Shown: positions 26,143 to 34,855, numbered from the stretch's first letter. The stretch: 64,000 nucleotides of DNA from Nocardioides sp. SLBN-35 (GCF_006715725.1 NZ_VFNU01000001.1:2294001-2358000); one strand, 5' to 3'. Notes: generated by a model from the letters alone, not told the origin. Program-made: numbers and translations.

Positions 26143-28017
26143 GTGACCGAAACTCCCGACTCCACCGCGCCTGCCGCCACCGCGGCCCCGAAGAAGCGCA
26201 CGGGTGGGCTCAACGCCATGCTCCTCGCCGACCTCAAGGCGATGGCGAGCGGCATGGGCATCCGCGGCGCCGGCTCGATGAAGAAGGCCGCCCTCGTCGA
26301 GGCGATCAAGGCCACCCAGGCCGGAGCGGCCACGCAGCGCAGCGCGCCGGCCGAGAAGCCCGAGTCGGCCCCCAAGTCGGAGGCGCCGAAGGCCGAGGCG
26401 CCCAAGGCCGAGGCGCCCAGGACCGACGCCCCGAAGGCGGAGGCGCCGCGGGCGGAGAAGACCGAGCCGCGGACGGAGCCCAAGGCCGAGCAGCCGAAGG
26501 GCCAGCAGCCGAAGGTTGAGCAGCCCAAGGCCGAGCAGTCCAAGGCCGAGCAGCCCAAGGCCGAGCGGCCCAAGGCCGAGCAGCAGGAGCCCAAGGCCCA
26601 GCAGCAGAAGCAGCAGCAGGGCCAGCGCCAGCAGAAGCAGAACCAGCAGGGCGGCCAGAACCAACAGAAGCAGGGCGGCCAGCAGAACAAGCAGGACCAG
26701 CCCCAGCAGAACAAGCAGGGCCAGAACCAGCAGCAGGACCAGGCCCGTCCCGCGGCCGCCGCCCCCGGTGGTGACCACGACGACGCCGACGACGACGGTG
26801 ACGGCGAGGGCGGCAGCCGCCGCAACCGGCGCCGCCGGGGTCGTGACCGCGACCGCACGAACCGTGCCGGTCGCGAGCCCGACACCGAGGTGCGCGAGGA
26901 CGACGTCCTGGTCCCGGCCGCCGGCATCCTCGACGTCCTCGACAACTACGCGTTCGTGCGCACCGGTGGCTACCTCGCCGGCCCCGACGACGTCTACCTG
27001 TCGCTCTCGATGGTCCGCAAGTACGGCCTGCGCCGTGGTGACGCGATCGCCGGCCAGGTCCGCCAGCCGCGCGACGGCGAGCGCCGCGAGAAGTTCAACC
27101 CGATGGTCCGCATCGAGTCGGTCAACGGCGTCGACCCCGAGCAGGCGAAGAACCGGGTCGAGTACACCCAGCTCACCCCGGTCTCGCCGACCGAGCGGCT
27201 GCGCCTCGAGACCGGCCAGGACGACCTGACCGGCCGGCTCATCGACATGGCGGCGCCGGTCGGCAAGGGCCAGCGCGGCCTGATCGTCTCGCCCGCCCGG
27301 GCCGGCAAGACCACGCTGCTGCAGTCGATCGCCAACGCGATCACGGCCAACAACCCCGAGTGCCACCTCATGGTCGTCCTCGTCGACGAGCGTCCCGAGG
27401 AGGTCACCGACTTCGAGCGCTCGATCAAGGGCGAGGTCATCGCGAGCACCTTCGACCGCCCGGCGATCGACCACACCACGGTCGCCGAGCTGGCCGTCGA
27501 GCGGGCCAAGCGCCTGGTCGAGCTGGGCCACGACGTCGTCATCCTGCTCGACGGGCTGACCCGGCTGGGCCGCGCGTACAACCTGGCGGCCCCCGCCAGC
27601 GGCCGGATCCTGTCCGGCGGCGTAGACTCCTCGGCGCTGTTCCCGCCGAAGCGGTTCTTCGGCGCGGCCCGCAACATCGAGAACGGCGGCTCGCTGACCA
27701 TCCTCGCCACCGTGGTCGTCGACTCCGGCTCCCGCGTCGACGAGGTGATCTTCGAGGAGCTGCGCGGCACCGAGAACCTCGAGCTGCGCCTGCGCAGCGA
27801 CTTCGCCGAGAAGCGGTTGTTCCCGGCGATCGACGTGGTCGCCTCGGGAACCCGGCGCGAGGAGCTCCTGCTCGGCAAGGAGGAGCTCGAGATCGTCTGG
27901 AAGCTGCGCCGCGAGCTGGCCGACGGCGACCGCGCCGAGTCGCACGCCGCCCTCCTGCAGCGGCTGCGGAACTCGCGTACCAACTACGAGTTCCTGCTCC
28001 GCGTCCAGCGCGACTGA
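26143..28017 (+). CDS. rho: Transcription termination factor Rho with long disordered N-terminal insert
   Basis: 624 residues from GTG 26143. An N-terminal SAP/Rho-N-like helical unit (ADLKAMASGMGIRGAGSMKKAALVEAI) is followed by roughly 150 residues of low complexity: KAEAPKAEAP repeats, KAEQPKAEQ repeats, a Gln/Asn-rich tract (NQQGGQNQQKQ), then acidic DDADDDGDGE and basic RRNRRRRGRDRDR. After this come the RNA-binding OB fold and the ATPase domain with the P-loop PARAGKTTLLQ, the Q-loop area and HDVVILLDGLTRLGRAYN. It ends transcripts by ATP-driven RNA translocation. Actinobacterial Rho carries such inserts; the Gln-rich tract is long enough to drive condensation, which is inference. Confidence 0.97.
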   Translation: MTETPDSTAPAATAAPKKRTGGLNAMLLADLKAMASGMGIRGAGSMKKAALVEAIKATQAGAATQRSAPAEKPESAPKSEAPKAEAPKAEAPRTDAPKAEAPRAEKTEPRTEPKAEQPKGQQPKVEQPKAEQSKAEQPKAERPKAEQQEPKAQQQKQQQGQRQQKQNQQGGQNQQKQGGQQNKQDQPQQNKQGQNQQQDQARPAAAAPGGDHDDADDDGDGEGGSRRNRRRRGRDRDRTNRAGREPDTEVREDDVLVPAAGILDVLDNYAFVRTGGYLAGPDDVYLSLSMVRKYGLRRGDAIAGQVRQPRDGERREKFNPMVRIESVNGVDPEQAKNRVEYTQLTPVSPTERLRLETGQDDLTGRLIDMAAPVGKGQRGLIVSPARAGKTTLLQSIANAITANNPECHLMVVLVDERPEEVTDFERSIKGEVIASTFDRPAIDHTTVAELAVERAKRLVELGHDVVILLDGLTRLGRAYNLAAPASGRILSGGVDSSALFPPKRFFGAARNIENGGSLTILATVVVDSGSRVDEVIFEELRGTENLELRLRSDFAEKRLFPAIDVVASGTRREELLLGKEELEIVWKLRRELADGDRAESHAALLQRLRNSRTNYEFLLRVQRD

Positions 28018-28045
28018 CCTGGGGCCGGGCACGGCCGCCCGGCAT

Positions 28046-28074
28046 TTGGGTGGCGGGGACGTCGCCCGTAGAAT
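28046..28074 (+). promoter_or_regulatory. Promoter of rpmE
   Basis: -35 TTGGGT (28046-28051) and -10 TAGAAT (28069-28074) with a 17-bp spacer, followed by a leader of about 60 nt and SD GAGAGGA before the ATG. This lies after rho and before rpmE, so L31 has its own promoter. Confidence 0.55.
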
Positions 28075-28140
28075 CGACTGTTGGCTCCGGTTCACGCTCC
28101 ACAACCCGTGCTGCGACCCGGACCCCCGTGAGAGGACACC

Positions 28141-28356
28141 ATGAAGAAGGACATCCACCCCGAGTACGTCGTGACCCAGGTGACCTGCACCTGTGGCGCC
28201 TCGTTCACCACCCGCAGCACCGCGACGTCCGGCACGATCCACGCCGACGTGTGCTCGCAGTGCCACCCGTTCTACACCGGCAAGCAGAAGATCCTCGACA
28301 CCGGCGGCCGCGTGGCCCGCTTCGAGGCCCGCTACGCCAACGTCGGCAAGAAGTAG
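28141..28356 (+). CDS. rpmE: 50S ribosomal protein L31, zinc-binding type
   Basis: 71 residues, beginning [19 protein letters not shown]. The four zinc ligands Cys16, Cys18, Cys38 and Cys41 (CTC and CSQC) are all present, so this is the C+ form. It sits near the central protuberance and helps hold the two ribosomal subunits together. The zinc-free paralogue, which Zur often controls, is not in this window. Confidence 0.97.
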   Translation: MKKDIHPEYVVTQVTCTCGASFTTRSTATSGTIHADVCSQCHPFYTGKQKILDTGGRVARFEARYANVGKK

Positions 28357-28365
28357 CCGTCTCCG

Positions 28366-28402
28366 AGCGCCGGTCGTCCGCCCCGTGCGGATGGCCGGCG
28401 CT
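28366..28402 (+). terminator. Hairpin after rpmE
   Basis: AGCGCCGG (28366-28373) pairs with CCGGCGCT (28395-28402), with an inner TCCG/CGGA stem. It begins 9 nt after the rpmE stop and is followed by TTGTCGTTCC. Probably the terminator of rpmE. Confidence 0.6.
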
Positions 28403-28414
28403 TGTCGTTCCCCG

Positions 28415-28499
28415 GCACTTGTCGGGGTTCTCATGCACTTGTCAGGCGTTGCAACCCCCAACAAGTGCATGAATCCCCGGCCGGCCGGGGATTCATGCA
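28415..28499 (+). repeat. Nested palindromes with competing stems upstream of prfA
   Basis: TCATGCACTTGT (28431-28442) pairs with ACAAGTGCATGA (28461-28472). The second half of that arm is also the start of a perfect 34-bp palindrome at 28466-28499 (half-site TGCATGAATCCCCGGCC). The two hairpins therefore cannot form together. GCACTTGTC occurs as a direct repeat at 28415 and 28435. The palindrome ends 3 nt before the prfA SD (GAGGAG, 28503-28508). Confidence 0.75.
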
Positions 28500-28513
28500 G
28501 CCGAGGAGACCAG

Positions 28514-29587
28514 GTGTTCGAAGCCGTCGAGGGCATGCTCGCCGAGCACGCCGAGCTCGAGTCGAGGCTGGCGCTGCCCGAGACCCACGCCGACGCCCGG
28601 CTGGCCCGCACCCTCAACCGGCGCTACGCCGAGCTCAACGCGGTGATCGCGGCCTGGCGCGAGTGGCAGCGGTACGGCGACGACGCGGACGCCGCGCGTG
28701 AGCTGGCCGCCGACGACCCCGCGTTCGCCGAGGAGGTCGAGACCCTCCTCGTCCAGCGCGAGGACGCGGCCGAGCGGCTGCGCCGGCTCCTGGTTCCCCG
28801 CGATCCCGCCGACGACAAGGACGTGCTGCTCGAGGTGAAGTCGGGGGAGGGCGGCGAGGAGAGCGCGCTGTTCGCCGGCGACCTGCTTCGCATGTACGCG
28901 AGGTACGCCGAGCGCCGCGGCTGGAAGACCGAGGTCCTCGACGCGACCGAGTCCGACCTGGGCGGCTACAAGTCCGTCACCGTGGCGGTCAAGAGCACCG
29001 GGAGCGCCGAGCCCGGACAGACGCCGTACGCCCTGCTCAAGTTCGAGGGCGGGGTGCACCGGGTGCAGCGGGTACCCGTCACCGAGTCGCAGGGCCGGAT
29101 CCACACCAGCGCCGCCGGCGTGCTCGTGATGCCGGAGGCCGAGCAGGTCGACGTCGAGGTCAACGAGAACGACCTGCGCATCGACGTCTTCCGCTCCTCG
29201 GGCCCCGGTGGCCAGAGCGTCAACACGACCGACTCGGCGGTGCGGATCACCCACCTCCCGACCGGCATCGTGGTCAGCTGCCAGAACGAGAAGTCGCAGC
29301 TGCAGAACAAGGAGCAGGCGATGCGCATCCTGCGGGCCCGGCTGCTCCAGGCCGCGCAGGAGGCCGCCGACGCCGAGGCCAGCGACGCCCGCCGCAGCCA
29401 GGTCCGCACCGTCGACCGGTCGGAGCGGATCCGCACCTACAACTTCCCGGAGAACCGGATCTCCGACCACCGCACCGGCTACAAGGCCTACAACCTCGAC
29501 CAGGTGCTCGACGGCGACCTCCAGCCCGTCCTCGACTCCTGCGTCGAGGCCGACATGGCCGCCCGCCTGGCCGCCCTCGAGGACTGA
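28514..29587 (+). CDS. prfA: Peptide chain release factor 1
   Basis: 357 residues from GTG 28514. The stop-codon recognition loop is [13 protein letters not shown] (PVT in place of the E. coli PAT tripeptide), and the peptidyl-hydrolase motif GGQ occurs in [17 protein letters not shown]. It releases proteins at UAA and UAG. It shares one base (TGATG) with prmC, whose product methylates the GGQ Gln. The upstream region carries nested palindromes that could control its expression. An upstream in-frame open stretch has no SD and was not used as start. Confidence 0.96.
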   Translation: MFEAVEGMLAEHAELESRLALPETHADARLARTLNRRYAELNAVIAAWREWQRYGDDADAARELAADDPAFAEEVETLLVQREDAAERLRRLLVPRDPADDKDVLLEVKSGEGGEESALFAGDLLRMYARYAERRGWKTEVLDATESDLGGYKSVTVAVKSTGSAEPGQTPYALLKFEGGVHRVQRVPVTESQGRIHTSAAGVLVMPEAEQVDVEVNENDLRIDVFRSSGPGGQSVNTTDSAVRITHLPTGIVVSCQNEKSQLQNKEQAMRILRARLLQAAQEAADAEASDARRSQVRTVDRSERIRTYNFPENRISDHRTGYKAYNLDQVLDGDLQPVLDSCVEADMAARLAALED

Positions 29588-30474
29588 TGGGCACGACCAG
29601 GGAGCTGCTCCGCGACGCCGCCGACCGGCTCCGGGCAGCCGGGGTCGCGAGCCCCGAGCACGACGCCGGCGAGCTGCTCGCCCACGTCCTCGGCACCACC
29701 CGCGGTCAGCTCCTCCTCGCCCCCGAGCCCAGCTCCGCCCACGCCCAGCGGTACGACGACCTGCTGGCCCGCCGCGCCGCCCGGGAGCCACTGCAGCACC
29801 TCCTCGGAGCGGCCTGGTTCCGGCACGTCGAGGTCGCGGTCGGGCCGGGCGTGTTCGTCCCGCGACCCGAGACCGAGCTGCTCGCCGGCTGGGCGATCGA
29901 GCACGCCGCCGCCATCGCGGCGACCGGGGTGCAGCCGGTCGTCGTCGACCTGTGCACCGGCTCCGGGGTGATCGCGAAGAGCATCGCTGATGAGGTTCCG
30001 TCGGCGCGGGTGCACGCCGTCGAGCTGGACCCGCCCGCCCACGCCTGGGCCGAGCGCAACCTCGCCGGCACCGGCGTCGAGCTGCGCATCGGCGACCTCG
30101 CCACCGCCTTCGACGACCTCGCCGGCCGGGTCGACGTCCTGGTCAGCAACCCGCCCTACGTGCCGCTGGAGGCGTGGGAGTCGGTGGCCGTCGAGGCCCG
30201 CGACCACGACCCGCACCTCGCGCTGTTCTCCGGTGACGACGGGCTCGACGCGATCCGCGTCATCGCCACCCGCGGCCTGGTGCTGCTCAAGCCCGGCGGG
30301 GTCGTCGGCGTGGAGCACGCCGACGTCCAGGGCGAGTCCGCGCCGGCCGTGTTCAGCAGGGGCGCGCGCTGGGAGGAGGTCCGCGACCACCGCGACCTCG
30401 CCGGCCGGCCGCGGTTCACCACGGCACGCCGCCCACGCCACGACCACGACGCAGTGGAAGGATGGAGCGCGTGA
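29587..30474 (+). CDS. prmC: Release-factor glutamine methyltransferase
   Basis: 295 residues. The SAM-binding motif appears as VVDLCTGSGVIAKSIA, and the substrate-binding NPPY as LVSNPPYVPLE. The N-terminal helical domain (TTRELLRDAADRLRAAG) is typical of HemK/PrmC. It methylates the GGQ glutamine of RF1 and RF2. It is translationally coupled to prfA before it and to tsaC after it. Confidence 0.95.
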   Translation: MGTTRELLRDAADRLRAAGVASPEHDAGELLAHVLGTTRGQLLLAPEPSSAHAQRYDDLLARRAAREPLQHLLGAAWFRHVEVAVGPGVFVPRPETELLAGWAIEHAAAIAATGVQPVVVDLCTGSGVIAKSIADEVPSARVHAVELDPPAHAWAERNLAGTGVELRIGDLATAFDDLAGRVDVLVSNPPYVPLEAWESVAVEARDHDPHLALFSGDDGLDAIRVIATRGLVLLKPGGVVGVEHADVQGESAPAVFSRGARWEEVRDHRDLAGRPRFTTARRPRHDHDAVEGWSA

Positions 30475-31175
30475 GTGCCGAGCGGTTCCCGACCGAGACC
30501 GACGAGGAGCGCGAGGCGGCGCTGGACGCGGCGAGTCGCGCCGTCCGGCTGGGCCGCCTGGTCGTGCTCCCCACCGACACCGTCTACGGCGTCGGCGCCG
30601 ACGCCTTCGACCCCGACGCCGTCGCGCGGCTGCTGGCCGCCAAGGGGCGGGGCCGCGAGATGCCGCCGCCGGTCCTGGTCGGCACGAAGGGCACCCTCGA
30701 GGCGCTCGCGACCCGGGTGCCGTCGTACGTCGCCCCGCTGGTCGAGCGGTTCTGGCCCGGTGCCCTGACCCTCGTGTGCCACCAGCAGCCGTCGCTGCAG
30801 TGGGACCTGGGGGAGACCCGCGGCACGGTCGCGATCCGGATGCCCGACCACGCCGTCGCCCGCGAGCTGCTCGACCGCACCGGTCCGCTCGCGGTGAGCT
30901 CGGCCAACCTCTCCGGCAGCCCGGCGGCCCTCGACGCCGACGGCGCGATCGCGATGCTGGGGGAGTCGGTCGCGGTCGTCGTCGACGCGGGCGCCTCGCC
31001 CGGCGGCGTGGCATCCACCATCGTCGACGCCACCGGCGAGCGGCCTCGCCTGTTGCGCCTGGGCGCGATCCCCGTCGCCGACCTCGACGCCGCCCTCGCC
31101 GACCTCGGCGTCACCGTCCAGGTCGAGCCCGACGACCAGCCGGACGCTCAGGAGGCCGCGCCCACCGATGCGTGA
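30471..31175 (+). CDS. tsaC: L-threonylcarbamoyladenylate synthase (Sua5/YwlC/TsaC)
   Basis: 234 residues from GTG 30471, which overlaps the prmC stop as GTGA; an ATG 9 nt upstream has its GGAAGG too close. YrdC-domain motifs: VVLPTDTVYGVGADAF, the Lys/Arg region KGRGREMPPPVLVG, and SSANLSG near residue 145. It makes threonylcarbamoyl-AMP from threonine, bicarbonate and ATP for t6A37 of ANN-reading tRNAs. It overlaps wecA by 8 bp. Confidence 0.95.
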   Translation: MSAERFPTETDEEREAALDAASRAVRLGRLVVLPTDTVYGVGADAFDPDAVARLLAAKGRGREMPPPVLVGTKGTLEALATRVPSYVAPLVERFWPGALTLVCHQQPSLQWDLGETRGTVAIRMPDHAVARELLDRTGPLAVSSANLSGSPAALDADGAIAMLGESVAVVVDAGASPGGVASTIVDATGERPRLLRLGAIPVADLDAALADLGVTVQVEPDDQPDAQEAAPTDA

Positions 31176-32337
31176 GTACCTCGTCGTCTTCCTCGTCGCC
31201 GCGATCGTCACCTACCTGCTGACGGTCGTCGCCCGGGAGATCGCGCTGCGCACGGGTGCGGTCGCGAAGGTGCGCGACCGCGACGTCCACGCCGAGCCGA
31301 TCCCGTACCTCGGGGGACTGGCGATGCTCGGCGGCCTGTGGGCGGCGTACCTCGTCGCCCAGCAGCTGCCGTTCCTGAGCACCCGCAACCCGTTCTCGGA
31401 CGACGCGCTCTCGGTGCTGGTGGCCGGCACCCTGGTCTGCGCGGTCGGCGTGGTCGACGACATCTTCGACCTCGACGCGCTCACCAAGTTCGGTGGCCAG
31501 GTGCTGGCGGTGGGGGTGCTGGTCTATGCCGGCATCCAGTTCAAGTACTTCTACCAGGCCACCGGCGAGGTCTTCTCCCTCGACCTGGCCCAGGGGGCAC
31601 TGCTCACCGCCTTCGTCGTCCTGGCCACGGTCAACGCGGTCAACTTCATCGACGGACTCGACGGCCTGGCCGCCGGCGTCATCGGCATCAGCGCGTCGGC
31701 CTTCTTCCTGTTCTGCTACGCCCTCTCGGTCCTCAACGACGTCAGCCGGGCGACCACCGGGGCGTTGCTGTCGGCCGCGCTGGCCGGCGCGTGCGTCGGC
31801 TTCCTGGTCCACAACTTCCACCCGGCCCGGCTGTTCATGGGCGACAGCGGGTCGATGTTGATCGGCCTGGTCCTCTCGGCCACCGCGATCACGATCACCA
31901 CCCAGTTCGCGCCCGGCGACCTCGCCCAGGGCGCCGACGGCACCCGGTCGAGCCTGCTGCCGGTGCTGCTGCCGTTCGCGCTGCCGATCCTGATCCTGAT
32001 CGTGCCGCTGGGCGACCTGGTGCTGGCCGTCGTACGACGCACGCGGGCCGGGCGCTCGCCGTTCGCCCCCGACAAGCAGCACCTCCACCACCGCCTGCTC
32101 GAGATCGGCCACTCCCACCGCCGCGCGGTGATCATCATGTGGCTGTGGGCCGGGCTGATCGCCTTCGGCGTGGTCCTGGCCAGCGTCTTCACCGGCCCCG
32201 CGGTGTGGGCCGCACTGGGCGTGAGCCTGGTCGTGACCCTCGTCCTCACCTTCGCGCTGCCCCACGTGCACGACCCGGCGGAGGCCGCCAAGGAGCTCGA
32301 TCCGACCCCCGATTCGGAGCCTTCCGGGACTTTGTGA
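31168..32337 (+). CDS. wecA: Undecaprenyl-phosphate glycosyl-1-phosphate transferase (WecA/TagO-like)
   Basis: 389 residues with about 11 membrane segments. Motifs of the MraY/WecA family: an N-terminal helix, DVHAEPIPYLGGLAM, VDDIFDLDALTKFGGQ, NAVNFIDGLDGLAAG and the HLHHRLL segment (DKQHLHHRLLEIGHSHRR). It transfers a sugar phosphate, most likely GlcNAc-1-phosphate, from UDP to polyprenyl phosphate, starting arabinogalactan or other wall polymer synthesis. The order prfA-prmC-tsaC-wecA-atp is conserved in mycobacteria. Its stop codon lies within a CRP/GlxR-like site for the following atp operon. Confidence 0.93.
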   Translation: MREYLVVFLVAAIVTYLLTVVAREIALRTGAVAKVRDRDVHAEPIPYLGGLAMLGGLWAAYLVAQQLPFLSTRNPFSDDALSVLVAGTLVCAVGVVDDIFDLDALTKFGGQVLAVGVLVYAGIQFKYFYQATGEVFSLDLAQGALLTAFVVLATVNAVNFIDGLDGLAAGVIGISASAFFLFCYALSVLNDVSRATTGALLSAALAGACVGFLVHNFHPARLFMGDSGSMLIGLVLSATAITITTQFAPGDLAQGADGTRSSLLPVLLPFALPILILIVPLGDLVLAVVRRTRAGRSPFAPDKQHLHHRLLEIGHSHRRAVIIMWLWAGLIAFGVVLASVFTGPAVWAALGVSLVVTLVLTFALPHVHDPAEAAKELDPTPDSEPSGTL

Positions 32338-32348
32338 TAACTTTCACG
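32333..32348. promoter_or_regulatory. CRP/GlxR-type site upstream of the ATP synthase operon
   Basis: TGTGATAACTTTCACG matches the CRP consensus TGTGA-N6-TCACA at 9 of 10 fixed bases. It overlaps the wecA stop and is followed by the atp operon 60 bp later. The A+T content of this stretch stands out from its neighbours, which supports it as a regulatory site. The regulator itself is not in the window. Confidence 0.6.
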
Positions 32349-32354
32349 AACTCC

Positions 32355-32370
32355 CGGAGAGCAATCTCCG
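32355..32370 (+). promoter_or_regulatory. Tetraloop hairpin in the atp leader
   Basis: CGGAGA-GCAA-TCTCCG forms a 6-bp stem with a GNRA tetraloop (GCAA), 38 nt before the first gene of the operon. Such loops stabilise RNA or serve as protein or ribosome contacts. The function here is unknown. Confidence 0.4.
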
Positions 32371-32407
32371 AGACCGCCCAGGACGCACCCGAGCAGAACG
32401 GCCGCCG

Positions 32408-32854
32408 ATGCTGACGACCGAGACCCGGACACACCGCATGGTGTTGCGTGCGGCCCTGGTGGCCGCCGCGGCCGCGGTGCTCCTCATCGCGGTCGCCGCT
32501 CTCGTCGCCGGCTCGTCCGCAGCGCTCGGCGCCGCCGTCGGGGGAGTGATCGCCGTGGGCGTCTTCGCCTTCGGTTCCTTCGCCGTCGAGCTCGTCTCGC
32601 GGCTGATGCCGACCGCCTCGCTGCTCTTCGCGATGCTCACCTACACCTTCCAGGTGGTGGCCATGGCGCTGGTGTTCGTCGCGCTCAACGAGTCCGGCCT
32701 CCTGGACGACGAGCTCGACAGCACCTGGGTCGGCATCGCCATCATCCTCGGCGCCCTCGTGTGGATGACGGTGCAGATCGTGGTCGCCACGACGGCCCGG
32801 ATCCCGGCCTTCGAGCCGCGTCCCGGTGCCCCGGTCGAGGGCGGTGCGCGATGA
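32408..32854 (+). CDS. AtpI-like membrane protein
   Basis: 148 residues with four hydrophobic segments (VLRAALVAAAAAVLLIAVAALVAG, ALGAAVGGVIAVGVFAFGSF, SLLFAMLTYTFQVVAMALVF, WVGIAIILGALVWMTVQIVV) joined by short charged loops. Position before atpB is that of AtpI (Rv1303 in mycobacteria). AtpI is thought to help assemble the c ring and possibly to carry Mg2+ or protons. Similarity is mainly topology and position. Confidence 0.75.
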   Translation: MLTTETRTHRMVLRAALVAAAAAVLLIAVAALVAGSSAALGAAVGGVIAVGVFAFGSFAVELVSRLMPTASLLFAMLTYTFQVVAMALVFVALNESGLLDDELDSTWVGIAIILGALVWMTVQIVVATTARIPAFEPRPGAPVEGGAR

Positions 32855-32884
32855 CCCGGAGCTGCTGCTATTGTCCGGGGCGCA

Positions 32885-33148
32885 ATGAGTCAGCCCGAGG
32901 AGAAGCCCCAGGGCGACCCGTGGCATGCGTTCGGCTACGTCGTGGCCGGGGTCGCGTTCTACGGCTTCCTCGGGTGGCTCGCAGACCGCTGGCTGGGCAC
33001 CACGTTCCTCGTTGCGGTGGGCATTCTCGCGGGTGCCGCGCTGGGGATCTTCATGACAGCCAGGCGGTTCCGCACGATGCCTCTTGCAGCACCCGAAGCA
33101 CCGGCTCCACCCGACAGCCCGAAGCCCGACAGTTCCGACGAGCAGTGA
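32885..33148 (+). CDS. AtpZ/AtpI family protein
   Basis: 87 residues: a polar start, two membrane helices (HAFGYVVAGVAFYGFLGWLADRWLG and FLVAVGILAGAALGIFMTARRF) and a Pro/Ser tail. The motif GWLADRWLGT is typical of the AtpZ/AtpI family (putative F0F1 accessory protein), thought to help assemble the ATP synthase or pass ions. It precedes atpB by 16 bp, so it is co-translated with the F0 sector. Confidence 0.85.
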   Translation: MSQPEEKPQGDPWHAFGYVVAGVAFYGFLGWLADRWLGTTFLVAVGILAGAALGIFMTARRFRTMPLAAPEAPAPPDSPKPDSSDEQ

Positions 33149-33164
33149 CCGTAGAGGAGACCTG

Positions 33165-33962
33165 GTGATCACCGCAGCCAGCGCCACCATCGCCGCCGAG
33201 GGTGGAGAGGGCTTCCACGCCCCCGGCCCCAGCCTGTTCGACCTGCCCGGCATCGCCGGCACCGAGGTCACCAAGCCGATGGTCCAGCTGTTCCTCGCCG
33301 CGATCCTCGTGTTCGGCTTCTTCTTCCTGGCCGCCCGCAAGCGTGCGCTGGTCCCCGGCAAGCTCCAGTTCGCCGGCGAGGGCGCCTACGGCTTCGTCCG
33401 CAACAGCGTCGCCCGCGACATCATCGGCAGCCACGACTTCCAGAAGTTCGTGCCGTACCTCGTCACGGTCTTCTTCTTCATCCTGGTCAACAACCTGTTC
33501 GCGACCATCCCGTTCATCCAGTTCCCGACGTTCAGCCGCGCCGGCATGGCCTACGCGCTGGCCGGCCTGTCCTGGGTCGTCTACAACGGCGTCGGCATCG
33601 CGAAGCACGGCTTCCTGGGCTACCTCAAGCTGCAGAGCGTGCCGTCGGGCGTCAGCCCCGCGATGTACCCGCTGCTGGTCCCGCTGGAGTTCTTCTCCAA
33701 CATCCTGGTCCGCCCGGTCACGCTGGCCCTGCGTCTGTTCTGCAACATGTTCGCCGGCCACATCCTGCTGGCGCTGTTCGCGACCGGTGGTCTCTACCTC
33801 ATCGAGCACGTCGGCGGGATCGGCTACGTCGCCGGCCCCCTGGCCTGGGTGCTCGCGATCCTGGTGAGCTTCCTGGAGATCCTGGTCCAGTTCCTGCAGG
33901 CCTACGTGTTCGTCCTGCTGAACGCCATGTACATCCAGGGCGCGCTCGCCGACGAGCACTGA
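33165..33962 (+). CDS. atpB: ATP synthase subunit a
   Basis: 265 residues from GTG 33165 with AGAGGAGA upstream. Membrane helices include [20 protein letters not shown] and the proton channel helix with [24 protein letters not shown], which carries the essential Arg ([12 protein letters not shown]). It forms the proton half-channels beside the c ring in F0. It is the first core gene of the atpBEFHAGDC operon. Confidence 0.96.
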   Translation: MITAASATIAAEGGEGFHAPGPSLFDLPGIAGTEVTKPMVQLFLAAILVFGFFFLAARKRALVPGKLQFAGEGAYGFVRNSVARDIIGSHDFQKFVPYLVTVFFFILVNNLFATIPFIQFPTFSRAGMAYALAGLSWVVYNGVGIAKHGFLGYLKLQSVPSGVSPAMYPLLVPLEFFSNILVRPVTLALRLFCNMFAGHILLALFATGGLYLIEHVGGIGYVAGPLAWVLAILVSFLEILVQFLQAYVFVLLNAMYIQGALADEH

Positions 33963-34027
33963 CGCTCCGCTCCGACCACAACCCCACAGTTCTCACCAAG
34001 AGAAAACAACCCGAAAGGAAAGTAGCC

Positions 34028-34246
34028 ATGGGTGGCTCTCTCAACATGATCGGTTACGGCCTGGCTGCCATCGGCCCGGGTATCGGCATCGGTCTCATCT
34101 TCGCCGCGTACATCAACGGCGTTGCCCGCCAGCCCGAGGCGCAGAGCCGCCTCCAGTCGATCGCGATCCTCGGCTTCGCGCTCGCCGAGGCCCTCGCCAT
34201 CATCGGCATCGCGCTCGCGTTCGTCCTCAAGGCCAGCAACACCTGA
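34028..34246 (+). CDS. atpE: ATP synthase subunit c
   Basis: 72 residues in two hydrophobic helices with the polar loop ARQPEAQ. The ion-binding carboxylate is E54 ([11 protein letters not shown]), so it is proton-type (no Na+ signature of Gln/Ser was seen). This subunit forms the rotor ring in many copies. It is preceded by a 65-nt unstructured, A-rich leader ending GAAAGGAAAG, in contrast to the GC-rich surroundings, which fits a strong ribosome entry site for a subunit needed in the highest number. Confidence 0.97.
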   Translation: MGGSLNMIGYGLAAIGPGIGIGLIFAAYINGVARQPEAQSRLQSIAILGFALAEALAIIGIALAFVLKASNT

Positions 34247-34291
34247 GCCGAACCGGCCGCCTCCTGTCAGCTCGAGATCTAGGTCAGGTCC

Positions 34292-34855
34292 ATGAAGTCA
34301 CTTTTGGTCATCGCCGCCGCTGAGGCCGAGGAGCACAACCCCCTCGTCCCCGAGTGGATCGAGGTCGTGCTCGCCCTCGTCGTGTTCGCGATCCTGTTCT
34401 TCGCCATCAAGAAGTTCGTCGTCCCGAACTTCGAGAAGACGTTCGCCGAGCGCTCGCAGGCGATCGAGGGCGGCATCGCCGCGGCTGCGACCAAGCAGGC
34501 CGAGGCGGACGCCAAGCTGGCCGAGCTCGAGCAGCAGCTGGCCGACGCCCGTCACGAGGCCGCGCGCATCCGCGAGGAGGCGCGCGAGCAGGGTGCCGCG
34601 ATCGTGGCCGAGATGCGGGAGCAGGCCCAGGCCGAGTCCACCCGCATCCTCGAGCACGGCAAGGCGCAGATCGAGGCCGAGCGCCAGCAGGCGGTCACCT
34701 CGCTCCGTGCCGAGGTGGGCTCTCTCGCCACCGGTCTCGCCGGTCGCATCGTGGGTGAGTCGCTGGAGGACGACGAGCGCCAGGCTCGCGTCGTCGAGCG
34801 GTTCCTCGCCGAGCTCGAGACGGCCGAGGCCGCCGACGCGGGCAAGGACGCCTGA
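34292..34855 (+). CDS. atpF: ATP synthase subunit b
   Basis: 187 residues: one membrane helix (VVLALVVFAILFFAIKKFVV, about 25-44) followed by a long coiled coil of Ala/Glu/Arg (AKLAELEQQLADARHEAARIREEAREQ). It forms the peripheral stalk linking F0 to F1. The last base of its stop is shared with the atpH start (TGATG). A single b type (not b/b') is present, as in other actinobacteria. Confidence 0.95.
   Translation: MKSLLVIAAAEAEEHNPLVPEWIEVVLALVVFAILFFAIKKFVVPNFEKTFAERSQAIEGGIAAAATKQAEADAKLAELEQQLADARHEAARIREEAREQGAAIVAEMREQAQAESTRILEHGKAQIEAERQQAVTSLRAEVGSLATGLAGRIVGESLEDDERQARVVERFLAELETAEAADAGKDA

Noticed and set aside
28193-28513. Upstream extension of prfA into the intergenic region
   Set aside because: Runs through the rpmE gene and palindromes with no SD; the GTG at 28514 gives the expected RF1 N terminus.
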